From Muribaculaceae bacterium (lineage in GTDB: Bacteria > Bacteroidota > Bacteroidia > Bacteroidales > Muribaculaceae): a DNA stretch of 64,000 bases. How positions within the stretch are numbered: the first letter of the stretch is position 1; each line of letters begins with the position of its first letter. A program made the position numbers and the translations under genes. The notes beneath the pieces are model-generated. The model saw only the letters and a list, made by a program, of their open reading frames with translations, searched no databases and was not told the origin of the DNA. Positions 50,444-59,639 of this stretch are shown one piece after another. The DNA is taken from the NCBI GenBank assembly GCA_022509125.1, contig JAFLTU010000007.1, positions 1-64,000 of the forward strand, read 5' to 3'.

Positions 50444-50453
50444 CCAACCCCTA

Positions 50454-51755
50454 ATGGCAGAATCCATAATCCTACATGAAACGATCGATGGTCAGGAGCC
50501 CCAGACCAAGAAAACGGCATCAAAACCCGTTGCTAAAGTGCGTCGTGCCGACCCATATATTTGGGGCATTTATATCGCCTTGCTCGTGGTCTCCGTGATT
50601 GAACTTTTCTCGGCCTCCAGCACAGAGGTCTCTGCCGCCAATGTATACATGCCCCTCATTCGCCACGGTGTGTTCCTAATTTTAGGTTTGGGGCTTGTGT
50701 TGGCAATCCAGAATGTCCATTATAAATATATCAGCCATTTCGCCATGTTGATGGCCCTCATCTCCTTAGGCCTGCTTTTGCTCTCGAATTTCGTGGGGGT
50801 AGAAATCAACGGAGCGCAGCGAGCCATCAAGATAGCAGGCTTTACCATCCAGCCGGCCGAAATAGTGAAATACACAGTCGTAATCCTCTTGGCCCGCATC
50901 TTGGGAAGGGAACAGAAGGGGGGTGGTATCTCAACCCGAGGAGTGGTTTATTCGGCTCTGGTGACTGCAGTTTTTGCGGCGTGTCTATGGAAAAACGGAC
51001 TCACCAACACCCTACTCCTCTTCCTTGTCAGCGTCGCGATGTTTTTGATCGGTGGGATGAAATGGAAACAGTTTTTCATCGTCATAGCGATTTATTCCGT
51101 ATGTGCCGGAGGCCTATATATGGTGAAATACCAAGATGATGAAGAAGACGAGATCGAGATGGTGAAAGACGACCGCACCGACACTCAGAAGGGGCGTATT
51201 AAAAGGTTTATAGAGGGGGTCAGTCCAGATGATGAAATCGACGATTTCAACCGTCAGGTGATTTTCTCCAAAATAGCGCAGGCCAACGGGGGAGTCTTTG
51301 GTCAAGGTCCCGGCAATTCCCGCGAAAGCGCCAGACTGCCGCTGGCATTCTCAGATTATATATATTCAATAATTGTAGAAGACACGGGTCTTGTGGGTGG
51401 TATCGCCCTCCTTATTCTATATATGAGTCTTGTGGCCCGAGCGGGGCGTATAGCCTATAATTGCTACAATGCCATTCCCAGTTTCATGATTATGGGCTGC
51501 GCGGTCTTGATAGTCTTGCAGGCCCTGGTTCACATGGCTATTGTGACGGGCCTCTTTCCGGTGAGCGGTCAGCCCTTGCCTCTGATATCGAAGGGAGGCA
51601 CATCGGTGCTGGTGATGTCAGCTGCAATCGGCACAATGTTGTCGGTGAGCCGTTTTGCCGTCACCACCAAAGATAAGAAACAAATCAGGGCCGAGCAGAA
51701 GGAACTCCCGGAAGACATGCGCACAGTCAATTATTCAAATATCGAAACGAAATGA
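50454..51755 (+). CDS. ftsW: Lipid II polymerase / cell division protein FtsW (SEDS family)
   Basis: SEDS topology; GQPLPLISKGGTSVLVMSAAIG motif. Confidence 0.94.
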   Translation: MAESIILHETIDGQEPQTKKTASKPVAKVRRADPYIWGIYIALLVVSVIELFSASSTEVSAANVYMPLIRHGVFLILGLGLVLAIQNVHYKYISHFAMLMALISLGLLLLSNFVGVEINGAQRAIKIAGFTIQPAEIVKYTVVILLARILGREQKGGGISTRGVVYSALVTAVFAACLWKNGLTNTLLLFLVSVAMFLIGGMKWKQFFIVIAIYSVCAGGLYMVKYQDDEEDEIEMVKDDRTDTQKGRIKRFIEGVSPDDEIDDFNRQVIFSKIAQANGGVFGQGPGNSRESARLPLAFSDYIYSIIVEDTGLVGGIALLILYMSLVARAGRIAYNCYNAIPSFMIMGCAVLIVLQALVHMAIVTGLFPVSGQPLPLISKGGTSVLVMSAAIGTMLSVSRFAVTTKDKKQIRAEQKELPEDMRTVNYSNIETK

Positions 51756-52903
51756 CAGAAAAGAGGGTCAATCAAACCGGGACTACAGAATCGCCCGGAG
51801 GAGCAGCCGGCAAAAGGCGTCCGAGAATCTTGGTTAGCGGCGGGGGCACAGGAGGTCATATCTTCCCGGCTCTCTCGATAGCCGATGAGCTTCGCAAAAG
51901 TCTGGATGCAGAAATTCTTTTCGTGGGTGCTGAAAACCGCATGGAGATGACCCGAGTGCCCGAGGCCGGATATAAAATAATCGGCCTCCCCGTGGCCGGA
52001 TTCAACCGGAAAAACCTCTTGAAGAATTTTCAAGTGGTCATGAAGTTGCTCTCAAGTATGGGGAAAGCCCGAAAGATTATCCGCGACTTTAAGCCTGAGG
52101 TGGTTGTAGGCGTGGGTGGATACGCTTCAGGCCCCGTCTTGAAGGCTGCCCAAAAGGCTGGTATCCCGACTCTTATCCAGGAACAGAATTCTTATGCGGG
52201 AGTGACGAATAAGCTGCTTGCTAAGGGTGCCGATGCAATCTGTGTGGCCTACGACGGCATGGAACGCTTTTTCCCGGCAGAGAAAATTATAAAGACCGGC
52301 AACCCCATACGCGAGCGTCTCCTCTCGGAGAAACTCACCCGTAAAGAGGCTTTGGAATCCTTCGGACTCTCGCCCGACCGTAAGACACTCTTGGTGGTGG
52401 GTGGAAGCCTGGGAGCCCTAACCATCAACGAAAGCCTTGAGAAAGGACTGAAAGATTTGGTTGCCAATGGAATACAAGTAATATGGCAGACAGGCAAGAA
52501 TTTCGGCAACCGAGGAGCAGAGGCAGCGAAGGGTTTAAAGGGAGTGGTGGTGACGCCGTTTATCACAGATATGGCCGCTGCCTATAGAGGTGCAGACCTC
52601 GTGGTCTCAAGAGCCGGAGCGGCTTCCATCAGCGAACTTCAGGCCCTTGGGAAGCCTGCCATTCTAGTGCCTTCTCCAAATGTGGCTGAAGACCATCAGA
52701 CCCATAATGCCCGAGCCCTCTCCGACAGAGGGGCTGCCATACTCGTGACAGATGCAGAGGCTCGCCAAAGGCTAATAGGGGAGGCTCTGTCTTTGATCGC
52801 CGACCCGGCGAAACTTAAGGAAATGTCAGAGAAAATATCAGCCATGGCAATCACCGGCTCGGCACAAAAAATAGCTCAAAAAGTAACCACCCTCCTATCT
52901 TGA
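51752..52903 (+). CDS. murG: UDP-N-acetylglucosamine--lipid I transferase
   Basis: LVSGGGTGGHIFPALSIADELR, VVGVGGYASGPVLKAA, QEQNSYAGVTNK. Confidence 0.97.
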   Translation: MTEKRVNQTGTTESPGGAAGKRRPRILVSGGGTGGHIFPALSIADELRKSLDAEILFVGAENRMEMTRVPEAGYKIIGLPVAGFNRKNLLKNFQVVMKLLSSMGKARKIIRDFKPEVVVGVGGYASGPVLKAAQKAGIPTLIQEQNSYAGVTNKLLAKGADAICVAYDGMERFFPAEKIIKTGNPIRERLLSEKLTRKEALESFGLSPDRKTLLVVGGSLGALTINESLEKGLKDLVANGIQVIWQTGKNFGNRGAEAAKGLKGVVVTPFITDMAAAYRGADLVVSRAGAASISELQALGKPAILVPSPNVAEDHQTHNARALSDRGAAILVTDAEARQRLIGEALSLIADPAKLKEMSEKISAMAITGSAQKIAQKVTTLLS

Positions 52904-52909
52904 CCACCC

Positions 52910-54325
52910 ATGACCCAATTAAAGGAAAATGCCTATTTCATAGGAGCCGGAGGCATCGGCATGGCAAACCTGGAGCGTTATCTCCTCAGCAGAGGGTGCC
53001 ACGTGGCGGGCTATGACAAGACCCCCTCTGAGCTAACGAGGCAACTTGAAAAAGAAGGGGTCTTGATGACCTTTACTGATTCTCCCTCGGAAATACCCAC
53101 TGGATTCCGCAACCCTGACACCACTTTCGTGGTATTCACCCCGGCCGTCCCTTCGGATAGCCCTATTCTCAATTGGTTTCGCGAAAAGGGTTTCGAGGTG
53201 ATGAAACGTTCCGAACTTCTGGGGAAAATCACGCGTCAAAGCAAGAGTATCTGCGTGGCAGGATCACATGGTAAGACCACGACCACCAGCATGATTGCCA
53301 ACATCTTGCGTCAATCGAGGGTGGGTTGTAATGCTTTTCTCGGAGGTATCCTTAGGAATATCCAGAGTAATCTGGTGGTGTGTAAGGGATCTGAATGGAG
53401 TGTCATCGAGGCGGATGAATACGACAGAAGTTTCCATCGTCTGACCCCTACCATCGCTGTGGTGACTTCGGTAGACCCCGACCATCTCGACATTTATGGC
53501 GACGAAGAGGGATATCTGGAGGGATTTGCCCACTTCACGTCTCTCATCCAAGAGGGTGGCTCGCTCCTCCTCCACACCGGGCTGAAGCTCCGCCCACGAC
53601 TTAAACCGGGAGTTGCCCAAATGACCTATAGCGGAGGGCCCGAAGGCGACTGGCATGCTGAAGACATTAGCTATGGGGAAGGAAAGATAACCTTCACTCT
53701 GGTGGGTCCCTCTCAAAGAATAGAAGGGTTGTCGCCCGGGGTGCCTGTAGAGATAAATATCGATAATGCAGTGGCGGCGGCAGCAGCCGCCCTATTGGCA
53801 GGAGCTACCCCGGAAGAGGTGAAAAAAGGACTTGAGGAATTCCGTGGTGCCAAACGTCGCTTCGAGATTCTACTCGACGGCTCTGAGACCGACTCGGTGC
53901 TTATCGATGATTATGCCCATAGCCCCAATGAAGTGAGGGCCTCGATCAGATCCGTGAAGCGTCTTTATCCGGGGAGGAAACTCACAGTGGTGTTTCAACC
54001 CCATCTCTACACCCGCACTCGTGACTTTGCCGAGGGATTTTCCGAGGCACTTTCAGAAGCCGATGGAGTCATCATGCCTGAAATATATCCGGCACGCGAA
54101 CTCCCGATTCCGGGAGTGGATTCTCAGCTAATACTCGATCGAGTGGAATGTGGCGACAAAACCTTTTGTGAACGTAAAGATTTGTTGAATCTGATAAAAA
54201 GTCGTAAATTTGACATACTTATGACGCTTGGAGCAGCCGACATAGACGTGCTCCTCCCCGAGATCACTGAAATTTTAAAACAACAACAAGGGAAAGGCCG
54301 GAAGGCGAAGACAGACAATGGTTAA
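52910..54325 (+). CDS. murC: UDP-N-acetylmuramate--L-alanine ligase
   Basis: GAGGIGMANLERYLLSRGCHVAGYD, GSHGKTTTTSMIA, EADEYDRSF, DDYAHSPNEV. Confidence 0.95.
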   Translation: MTQLKENAYFIGAGGIGMANLERYLLSRGCHVAGYDKTPSELTRQLEKEGVLMTFTDSPSEIPTGFRNPDTTFVVFTPAVPSDSPILNWFREKGFEVMKRSELLGKITRQSKSICVAGSHGKTTTTSMIANILRQSRVGCNAFLGGILRNIQSNLVVCKGSEWSVIEADEYDRSFHRLTPTIAVVTSVDPDHLDIYGDEEGYLEGFAHFTSLIQEGGSLLLHTGLKLRPRLKPGVAQMTYSGGPEGDWHAEDISYGEGKITFTLVGPSQRIEGLSPGVPVEINIDNAVAAAAAALLAGATPEEVKKGLEEFRGAKRRFEILLDGSETDSVLIDDYAHSPNEVRASIRSVKRLYPGRKLTVVFQPHLYTRTRDFAEGFSEALSEADGVIMPEIYPARELPIPGVDSQLILDRVECGDKTFCERKDLLNLIKSRKFDILMTLGAADIDVLLPEITEILKQQQGKGRKAKTDNG

Positions 54326-55130
54326 GAAGATATTGGGATGGACGATTTTGACCCTTCTGACAGGCTATGTGGTTTTCGCCGCGATCTGGGCCCATGGGGA
54401 GGCCGCCAAGAATTCTTGCAAGGGCATCGACGTGCAGATTTCCGAGGGATATGCCGCCGACTCCATTAGCCGCAAGGGAGTGATCGCAGAAATCAAGCGA
54501 TACCCGGAGCGGATTGTGGGGGCTCAGATCCCGACAATCGACACCAAGAAACTTGAGAACTATCTGAAATCGTTTCCTCAGTTTGAAGATATCACATGCA
54601 GTTTTTCCACCGACGGGCGGCTGAAGGTGAGAGTCACTCCCATGGTGCCGGAGTTAAGGATATTTGAAGACACCTTGAGCTATTATATCAACAAGGATGG
54701 GAAACGGATAGTGTCGAAGGCCGGATATTTTGTGGATGTCCCGGTTGTTAGCGGACGTTTCAACGACAAGTTCAGGCCTCAGGATGTCTTGCCGGTGACA
54801 CGTTTCATAGCCTCCGATCCCCTCCTCTCCAGGCTCGTGGGGATGGTCAGAGCCGAAGGTCCCGACAATATTCTGCTGGTGCCTCGGATAAACGGGCATG
54901 TAATCAATTTCGGCGACACCGCCCGTCTGGCTGAGAAACGCGATGCCCTCGTAGCGATCTATCGGAGAGTGCTCCCTTACAAAGGTTGGGAAGAATACGA
55001 CACAATCTCCGTTAAATTCAGGGGGCAAGTGGTGGCTACACGTCGTAACAAGGCCCCGCGCCATAACACTGTCGTGGAGTTTGAAGAAACCGACATGGAG
55101 GAATCAACTTTGCCCGAAGTGGAGATATGA
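54318..55130 (+). CDS. ftsQ: Cell division protein FtsQ
   Basis: Position between murC and ftsA; single N-terminal TM, POTRA/FtsQ-like region. Confidence 0.85.
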   Translation: MVKKILGWTILTLLTGYVVFAAIWAHGEAAKNSCKGIDVQISEGYAADSISRKGVIAEIKRYPERIVGAQIPTIDTKKLENYLKSFPQFEDITCSFSTDGRLKVRVTPMVPELRIFEDTLSYYINKDGKRIVSKAGYFVDVPVVSGRFNDKFRPQDVLPVTRFIASDPLLSRLVGMVRAEGPDNILLVPRINGHVINFGDTARLAEKRDALVAIYRRVLPYKGWEEYDTISVKFRGQVVATRRNKAPRHNTVVEFEETDMEESTLPEVEI

Positions 55131-55132
55131 GG

Positions 55133-55180
55133 TGATAAAACGATAAACCGAAAAACTGAAAAACAGATAAACCAAAACCG
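55133..55180 (+). repeat. Octamer repeat, 6 units, between ftsQ and ftsA
   Basis: tgataaaa cgataaac cgaaaaac tgaaaaac agataaac caaaaccg. Confidence 0.75.
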
Positions 55181-55185
55181 GGATA

Positions 55186-56514
55186 ATGAACGAAAGATAT
55201 ATAGCAGCCATCGAGGTAAGCACCTCAAAGATCATAGCAGCCATCGGGAAGACCCGGGGCACGGGCACACTGGAGATTGTGGCAGTCGAGAGTGAACCGA
55301 CCCCTGAAGGGGGTGTCAGATATGGCATTATCCAGAATCTGGAAGAGACTTATTCATCGGTATCGCGCCTGTTCAGCCGTATCGAGCAGCGTCAGAATGT
55401 CCACCCCAGGAAGGTTAGAGGTGTGATTGTGGGGCTTGGAGGCCGTTCGCTTAAGAATATCACCAAAGAGGTTTCGTTAAATTTGCCCGAGGATACTGAA
55501 ATCGACGACCAGATTTTGGAGCGGCTGCGCAACGAGGCCTTCCACTCCGCTATCGACAACACCTTAGAGGTGGTCGACGCCGTTCCGAGAGTTTTTCGTG
55601 TCGGCAATTCCGACACATCATCGCCCAAGGGTATGGTTGGCAATCATATCAGTGGCGTTTTCGACCTTATTGTTTGCCGTCCGGAACTGAAGAGGAATAT
55701 CCGGCGCACAATAGTCGACAAACTTCATCTTGAGGTGGATGGGTTTGTGGTTACGGCCATGGCAACGGGCCATCTGATTCTGACTCCCGAAGAGAAAAGG
55801 CTTGGCTGCATGCTCGTGGACATGGGGGCGGAGACCACCACTGTCACTATCTATCAGAAGGGTGCGCTCCATTATTTTGCTACCCTTCCGATGGGGGGCA
55901 GCAACATCTCTCGAGACATAGCTTCGCTTGGGGTAGTGGATGCCAAAGCGGAAGAGATAAAAATCACTTCCGCAAATGCCCTCGTGGAACATAATGTGCC
56001 TAATCTTAGCATCAACACTCTCAAACTCTCCGATATTTCTAATATGGTGGTTGCTCGTAGCGAGGAAATTGTTGCCAATATCATCGAACAAATTGAATAT
56101 GCGGGCATAAAGGATTCCGACCTGCCGGGAGGAATTATATGTATAGGAGGAGGATTCCGACTGAAGGGTATGATTGAGTTATTGGAGATGCAGAGCGGCT
56201 TGAATGTCCGCCGAGGCACATTGCCCGACTATGTAAAAATCGACGATGCTCGTGCTAACGGAGTTGAAATTGCCGAAGTGGCAAGCGTGCTCTATGCCGG
56301 CGCGACCCTCTCTGACAAAGAGAGTCTGATTACTCCAGAGCGGCCCCCGATGCCCACCAACGGGGAATTGCCTCTCGAAATCGATGAAGATCCAAAACCG
56401 TCGAAACCTGCGAAAGCGCAAAAGACTCGCCCCAATATCTTCGAGAAGATGGGTCGGGGACTCGCCAATATATTCGGAGGTCCTGAAGACGATGACTCTG
56501 ATTTGCTGGAATAA
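55186..56514 (+). CDS. ftsA: Cell division protein FtsA
   Basis: Actin-fold: IAAIEVSTSKIIAAIG, MLVDMGAETTTVTIYQKG, GGIICIGGGFRLKGM. Confidence 0.95.
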   Translation: MNERYIAAIEVSTSKIIAAIGKTRGTGTLEIVAVESEPTPEGGVRYGIIQNLEETYSSVSRLFSRIEQRQNVHPRKVRGVIVGLGGRSLKNITKEVSLNLPEDTEIDDQILERLRNEAFHSAIDNTLEVVDAVPRVFRVGNSDTSSPKGMVGNHISGVFDLIVCRPELKRNIRRTIVDKLHLEVDGFVVTAMATGHLILTPEEKRLGCMLVDMGAETTTVTIYQKGALHYFATLPMGGSNISRDIASLGVVDAKAEEIKITSANALVEHNVPNLSINTLKLSDISNMVVARSEEIVANIIEQIEYAGIKDSDLPGGIICIGGGFRLKGMIELLEMQSGLNVRRGTLPDYVKIDDARANGVEIAEVASVLYAGATLSDKESLITPERPPMPTNGELPLEIDEDPKPSKPAKAQKTRPNIFEKMGRGLANIFGGPEDDDSDLLE

Positions 56515-56590
56515 ATTCCCGCTGAGACATAAAACTTATTGAAAGGTAAACTAAAACTGAAAAAACCGGAAACCATAAACCATAGACCAC

Positions 56591-57958
56591 ATGGATAATA
56601 TGCCTCTTGAAGCAGACAAGATAGTGGGCGACACCGGAGCCTCCCTGATTAAAGTGATAGGAGTGGGCGGAGGTGGCAGCAACGCTGTCAATTATATGTA
56701 TAAACAGAAAATCCCGAAGGTGAGGTTTGTGGTTTGCAACACCGACCGACAGCACCTTGAAGATTCGCCTGTGCCTCAGAGGGTGCTGTTGGGTGAAAAC
56801 ATCACCCATGGGCGAGGAGCCGGCAACAAGCCGGATGTGGGTAGGAAATGCGCCGAAGAGAGTGCCGAAGAGATAAAAGAACTCTTCAACGACGGCACAG
56901 AGATGGTGTTTATCACGGCCGGCATGGGTGGAGGCACGGGCACCGGAGCCGCCCCAGTTATCGCCCGGCTTGCAAAAGAGGCCGGAATGCTCACAATCGG
57001 AATCGTAACCCTTCCCTTCATGTTTGAGCTCGAGCAGAAGATTCTCAAGGCCCTCGACGGTGCCAACGAGATGAAGAAACACGTAGACGCCCTTCTGCTC
57101 ATCAACAATGAAAACCTCATAGAGCTCTATCCCGACCTCAATTTCTTCAACGCTTTCGAGAAGGCCGACGACACGCTTGCCAATGCGGCCCGAAGCGTCT
57201 CCGATATCATCTCCGAGCGCTGTTATATAAATGTAGACTTCGAAGACGTGCGCACAACCCTCAAGGAGAGCGGCACGGCTATAATATCCACTGCCTACGG
57301 GGAGGGAGAGCACCGCATTTCCGACGCCATTCACAATGCTCTTCATTCTCCATTGCTCAAGAGCCATGACATCTACACCTCCAAACGGCTCCTGCTTAAA
57401 TTTGCCTGCTGGAAAGATTCCCCAAATGCGCTTAAGGCCCAGGAACTCGGAGAAATCAACCATTTCACCTCCAAACTCGATGGAAATATCGACGTGAAAT
57501 GGGGTGTGGCCGACGACCCCTCGCTCGGTGATAAAGTCAGGGTGACAGTCCTCGCCTCCGGCTTTGATGTAGACGTCACCCTCCGCGACGACGACAAAGA
57601 GGAAAAGAAGGTGATAGTGTTCGACGGTGCCAAGAAAACCAAGGATGAACGCGACTCGAAGACTAAAAACGATGACTCGGAGCGTATCGCTGAGATATAC
57701 GGCAACGACAAGGTGATGAAACAACGGCGCAACGCTGCCCGCGTGAAATATGCAGTGCTGACCCCCGATCAGTTCGACGACCATCAGGTCATAGCTATGA
57801 TTGAAAACAGCCCTACATTTAATCGCGCGCCCCGTTTCAACGAGGAATTAAAGAAGCTCTCTGCTACCCCGGCACCCGATAAACCCTCCGCCTCCTCTTC
57901 GGCGGAAAAAGAACGACCGGAATCTCAGAACACTAATACAATCTCCTTCGGGGATTAA
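56591..57958 (+). CDS. ftsZ: Cell division protein FtsZ
   Basis: KVIGVGGGGSNAVNYM, FITAGMGGGTGTGAAPVIA tubulin signature. Confidence 0.97.
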   Translation: MDNMPLEADKIVGDTGASLIKVIGVGGGGSNAVNYMYKQKIPKVRFVVCNTDRQHLEDSPVPQRVLLGENITHGRGAGNKPDVGRKCAEESAEEIKELFNDGTEMVFITAGMGGGTGTGAAPVIARLAKEAGMLTIGIVTLPFMFELEQKILKALDGANEMKKHVDALLLINNENLIELYPDLNFFNAFEKADDTLANAARSVSDIISERCYINVDFEDVRTTLKESGTAIISTAYGEGEHRISDAIHNALHSPLLKSHDIYTSKRLLLKFACWKDSPNALKAQELGEINHFTSKLDGNIDVKWGVADDPSLGDKVRVTVLASGFDVDVTLRDDDKEEKKVIVFDGAKKTKDERDSKTKNDDSERIAEIYGNDKVMKQRRNAARVKYAVLTPDQFDDHQVIAMIENSPTFNRAPRFNEELKKLSATPAPDKPSASSSAEKERPESQNTNTISFGD

Positions 57959-57985
57959 TAAAAGAATTCGGGAGGAAAGAATAAT

Positions 57986-59602
57986 ATGACTGCAGAAAAA
58001 TTCCGAATGGTGGCCAAGACATTTGAGGGACTCGAGGATGTGCTCCGCGACGAACTTATCGAGCTTGGAGGCGAAAATGTAGAGATAGGTCGCAGGATGG
58101 TGTCTTTTGAGGGAGACCGGGCAATGCTCTACAAGGCTAATCTATGTTGCCGCACGGCATTGCGTATTCTCAAACCCATTGTCATGTTTGAGGCCGACAC
58201 GACCGATGCTCTCTATGATTATCTCCGCGACCTCGACTGGGAGCAATTCATGGAGCCCGACTCCACTTTTTCGGTGGATTCAACGGTATTTGGCGAGGAG
58301 TTTACCCATTCAAAGTTTGTGACCTATAGGGTAAAAGATGCCATCGTCGACCATTTCCGAGACAAGGCCGGCAAAAGGCCCTCGATTCGGCTGGAGGGTG
58401 CCGACCTGATTTTCAATGTGCATATCTCGGGCAACAGGGTGACCCTCTCGCTCGATTCCAGCGGCGAGCCCCTCTTTAAGAGAGGCTACCGAGTGGAACA
58501 GACCTCGGCTCCGATCAATGAGGTGCTCGCTGCAGGCATAATCCTCAAGACCGGATGGCGCGGCGACTCCGATTTCCTCGATCCCATGTGTGGCAGCGGC
58601 ACGTTCCTGATCGAGGCGGCACTGATCGCAGCTAACATTAACCCCGGAATTTATCGCGAGCATTTCGCTTTCGAGAAATGGAAAGACTTCGACAAGGATC
58701 TTTTTGAAGAACTCTATAACGACGATTCCGCCGAAAAAGAGTTCCGCTATAAGATTTTCGGGGGAGATATCGACCCGGAGGCAATAGCGGTGGCCCGTAA
58801 AAATGTGAAGTCGGCTCGTGTGGAGGATATGGTGGAACTTGCCTGCCAGCCCCTCACAGACTGGGAAGCCGACACAGCCGAAGGTATTATCGTCACCAAT
58901 CCGCCCTACGGAGAGCGCCTCCGACCGGCAAATCTTTCCACTCTCTATCGGGAGATAGGCTCCACGCTCAAAAACCAATTCCAGGGATGGCATGCCTGGA
59001 TAATCGGCTACCACGACGAGCAGATGAAGGAAATCGGGCTGAAACCTTCAGTGAAGATCCCTCTCTATAATGGCAACCTTGAGTGCACACTGCGGGAATA
59101 TGTAATGTTTGATGGATCCTATTCCCAGTTTAAGGCAGAGGGGGGCACCGTGGCCAGCGAGGCCTCTGAACGTCGAAAGAACGAGGGTCCTCGTAAGGTG
59201 CGTCATATTTCAGACGATGAATGGAGGAAGGAGAGTCGCAAATTCAACCGCGACAACGGCTTCAAGGATAAACCCAAAGGCTCTTTCAAAGGACGCTCCG
59301 ACGGATTCCGCGACGATAAAGGGGGAAAAGAGCGTTTTCGTGACAAAAAAGGACGTTCCGACGGATTCAGCGACAAGCGGGGTCGTGACGGCAGATTTAG
59401 CGAAAATAAAGGCAAATTCGGGAAAGGAAGGCCCGATTTCGGAAGAAACAATGGCAGAAGCCAAGGGGGGCCATCCGTGACCTACGATCCTCGCAATTCA
59501 AAGGGACCGCGTCTCCCTAAAGATTCTGAAACCTCGATCAATCCCGTCTATTTCCGGAAGAGGAAGGGAAGAGGAGACGAGGGATCAGAGACCGAGGATT
59601 AG
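57986..59602 (+). CDS. THUMP-domain class I SAM-dependent RNA methyltransferase with basic Gly/Arg/Asp-rich tail
   Basis: FLDPMCGSGTFLIEAALIAANINPG, VTNPPYGERL; tail KGRSDGFRDDKGGKERFRDKKGRSDGFSDKRGRDGRF. Confidence 0.9.
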   Translation: MTAEKFRMVAKTFEGLEDVLRDELIELGGENVEIGRRMVSFEGDRAMLYKANLCCRTALRILKPIVMFEADTTDALYDYLRDLDWEQFMEPDSTFSVDSTVFGEEFTHSKFVTYRVKDAIVDHFRDKAGKRPSIRLEGADLIFNVHISGNRVTLSLDSSGEPLFKRGYRVEQTSAPINEVLAAGIILKTGWRGDSDFLDPMCGSGTFLIEAALIAANINPGIYREHFAFEKWKDFDKDLFEELYNDDSAEKEFRYKIFGGDIDPEAIAVARKNVKSARVEDMVELACQPLTDWEADTAEGIIVTNPPYGERLRPANLSTLYREIGSTLKNQFQGWHAWIIGYHDEQMKEIGLKPSVKIPLYNGNLECTLREYVMFDGSYSQFKAEGGTVASEASERRKNEGPRKVRHISDDEWRKESRKFNRDNGFKDKPKGSFKGRSDGFRDDKGGKERFRDKKGRSDGFSDKRGRDGRFSENKGKFGKGRPDFGRNNGRSQGGPSVTYDPRNSKGPRLPKDSETSINPVYFRKRKGRGDEGSETED

Positions 59603-59639
59603 GCCTACTGCGACAAAAGACTTATTCGGGATTTGAGTT

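Noticed and set aside
50193-50453. CRISPR array
   Set aside because: Units are 7 nt with no unique spacers and no cas genes
50320-50523. 67-aa minus-strand ORF (FGLRFTVFGLRFTV...)
   Set aside because: It is the translation of the heptad/21-nt repeat array before ftsW; a 21-nt unit keeps frame automatically
52990-53012. CACGTG core (gccacgtggcg) as a second parS
   Set aside because: Flanks do not match the parS palindrome and it lies within murC coding sequence
56330-57784. 484-aa minus-strand ORF
   Set aside because: Antisense to ftsA/ftsZ; a shadow frame of high-GC-third-position coding sequence
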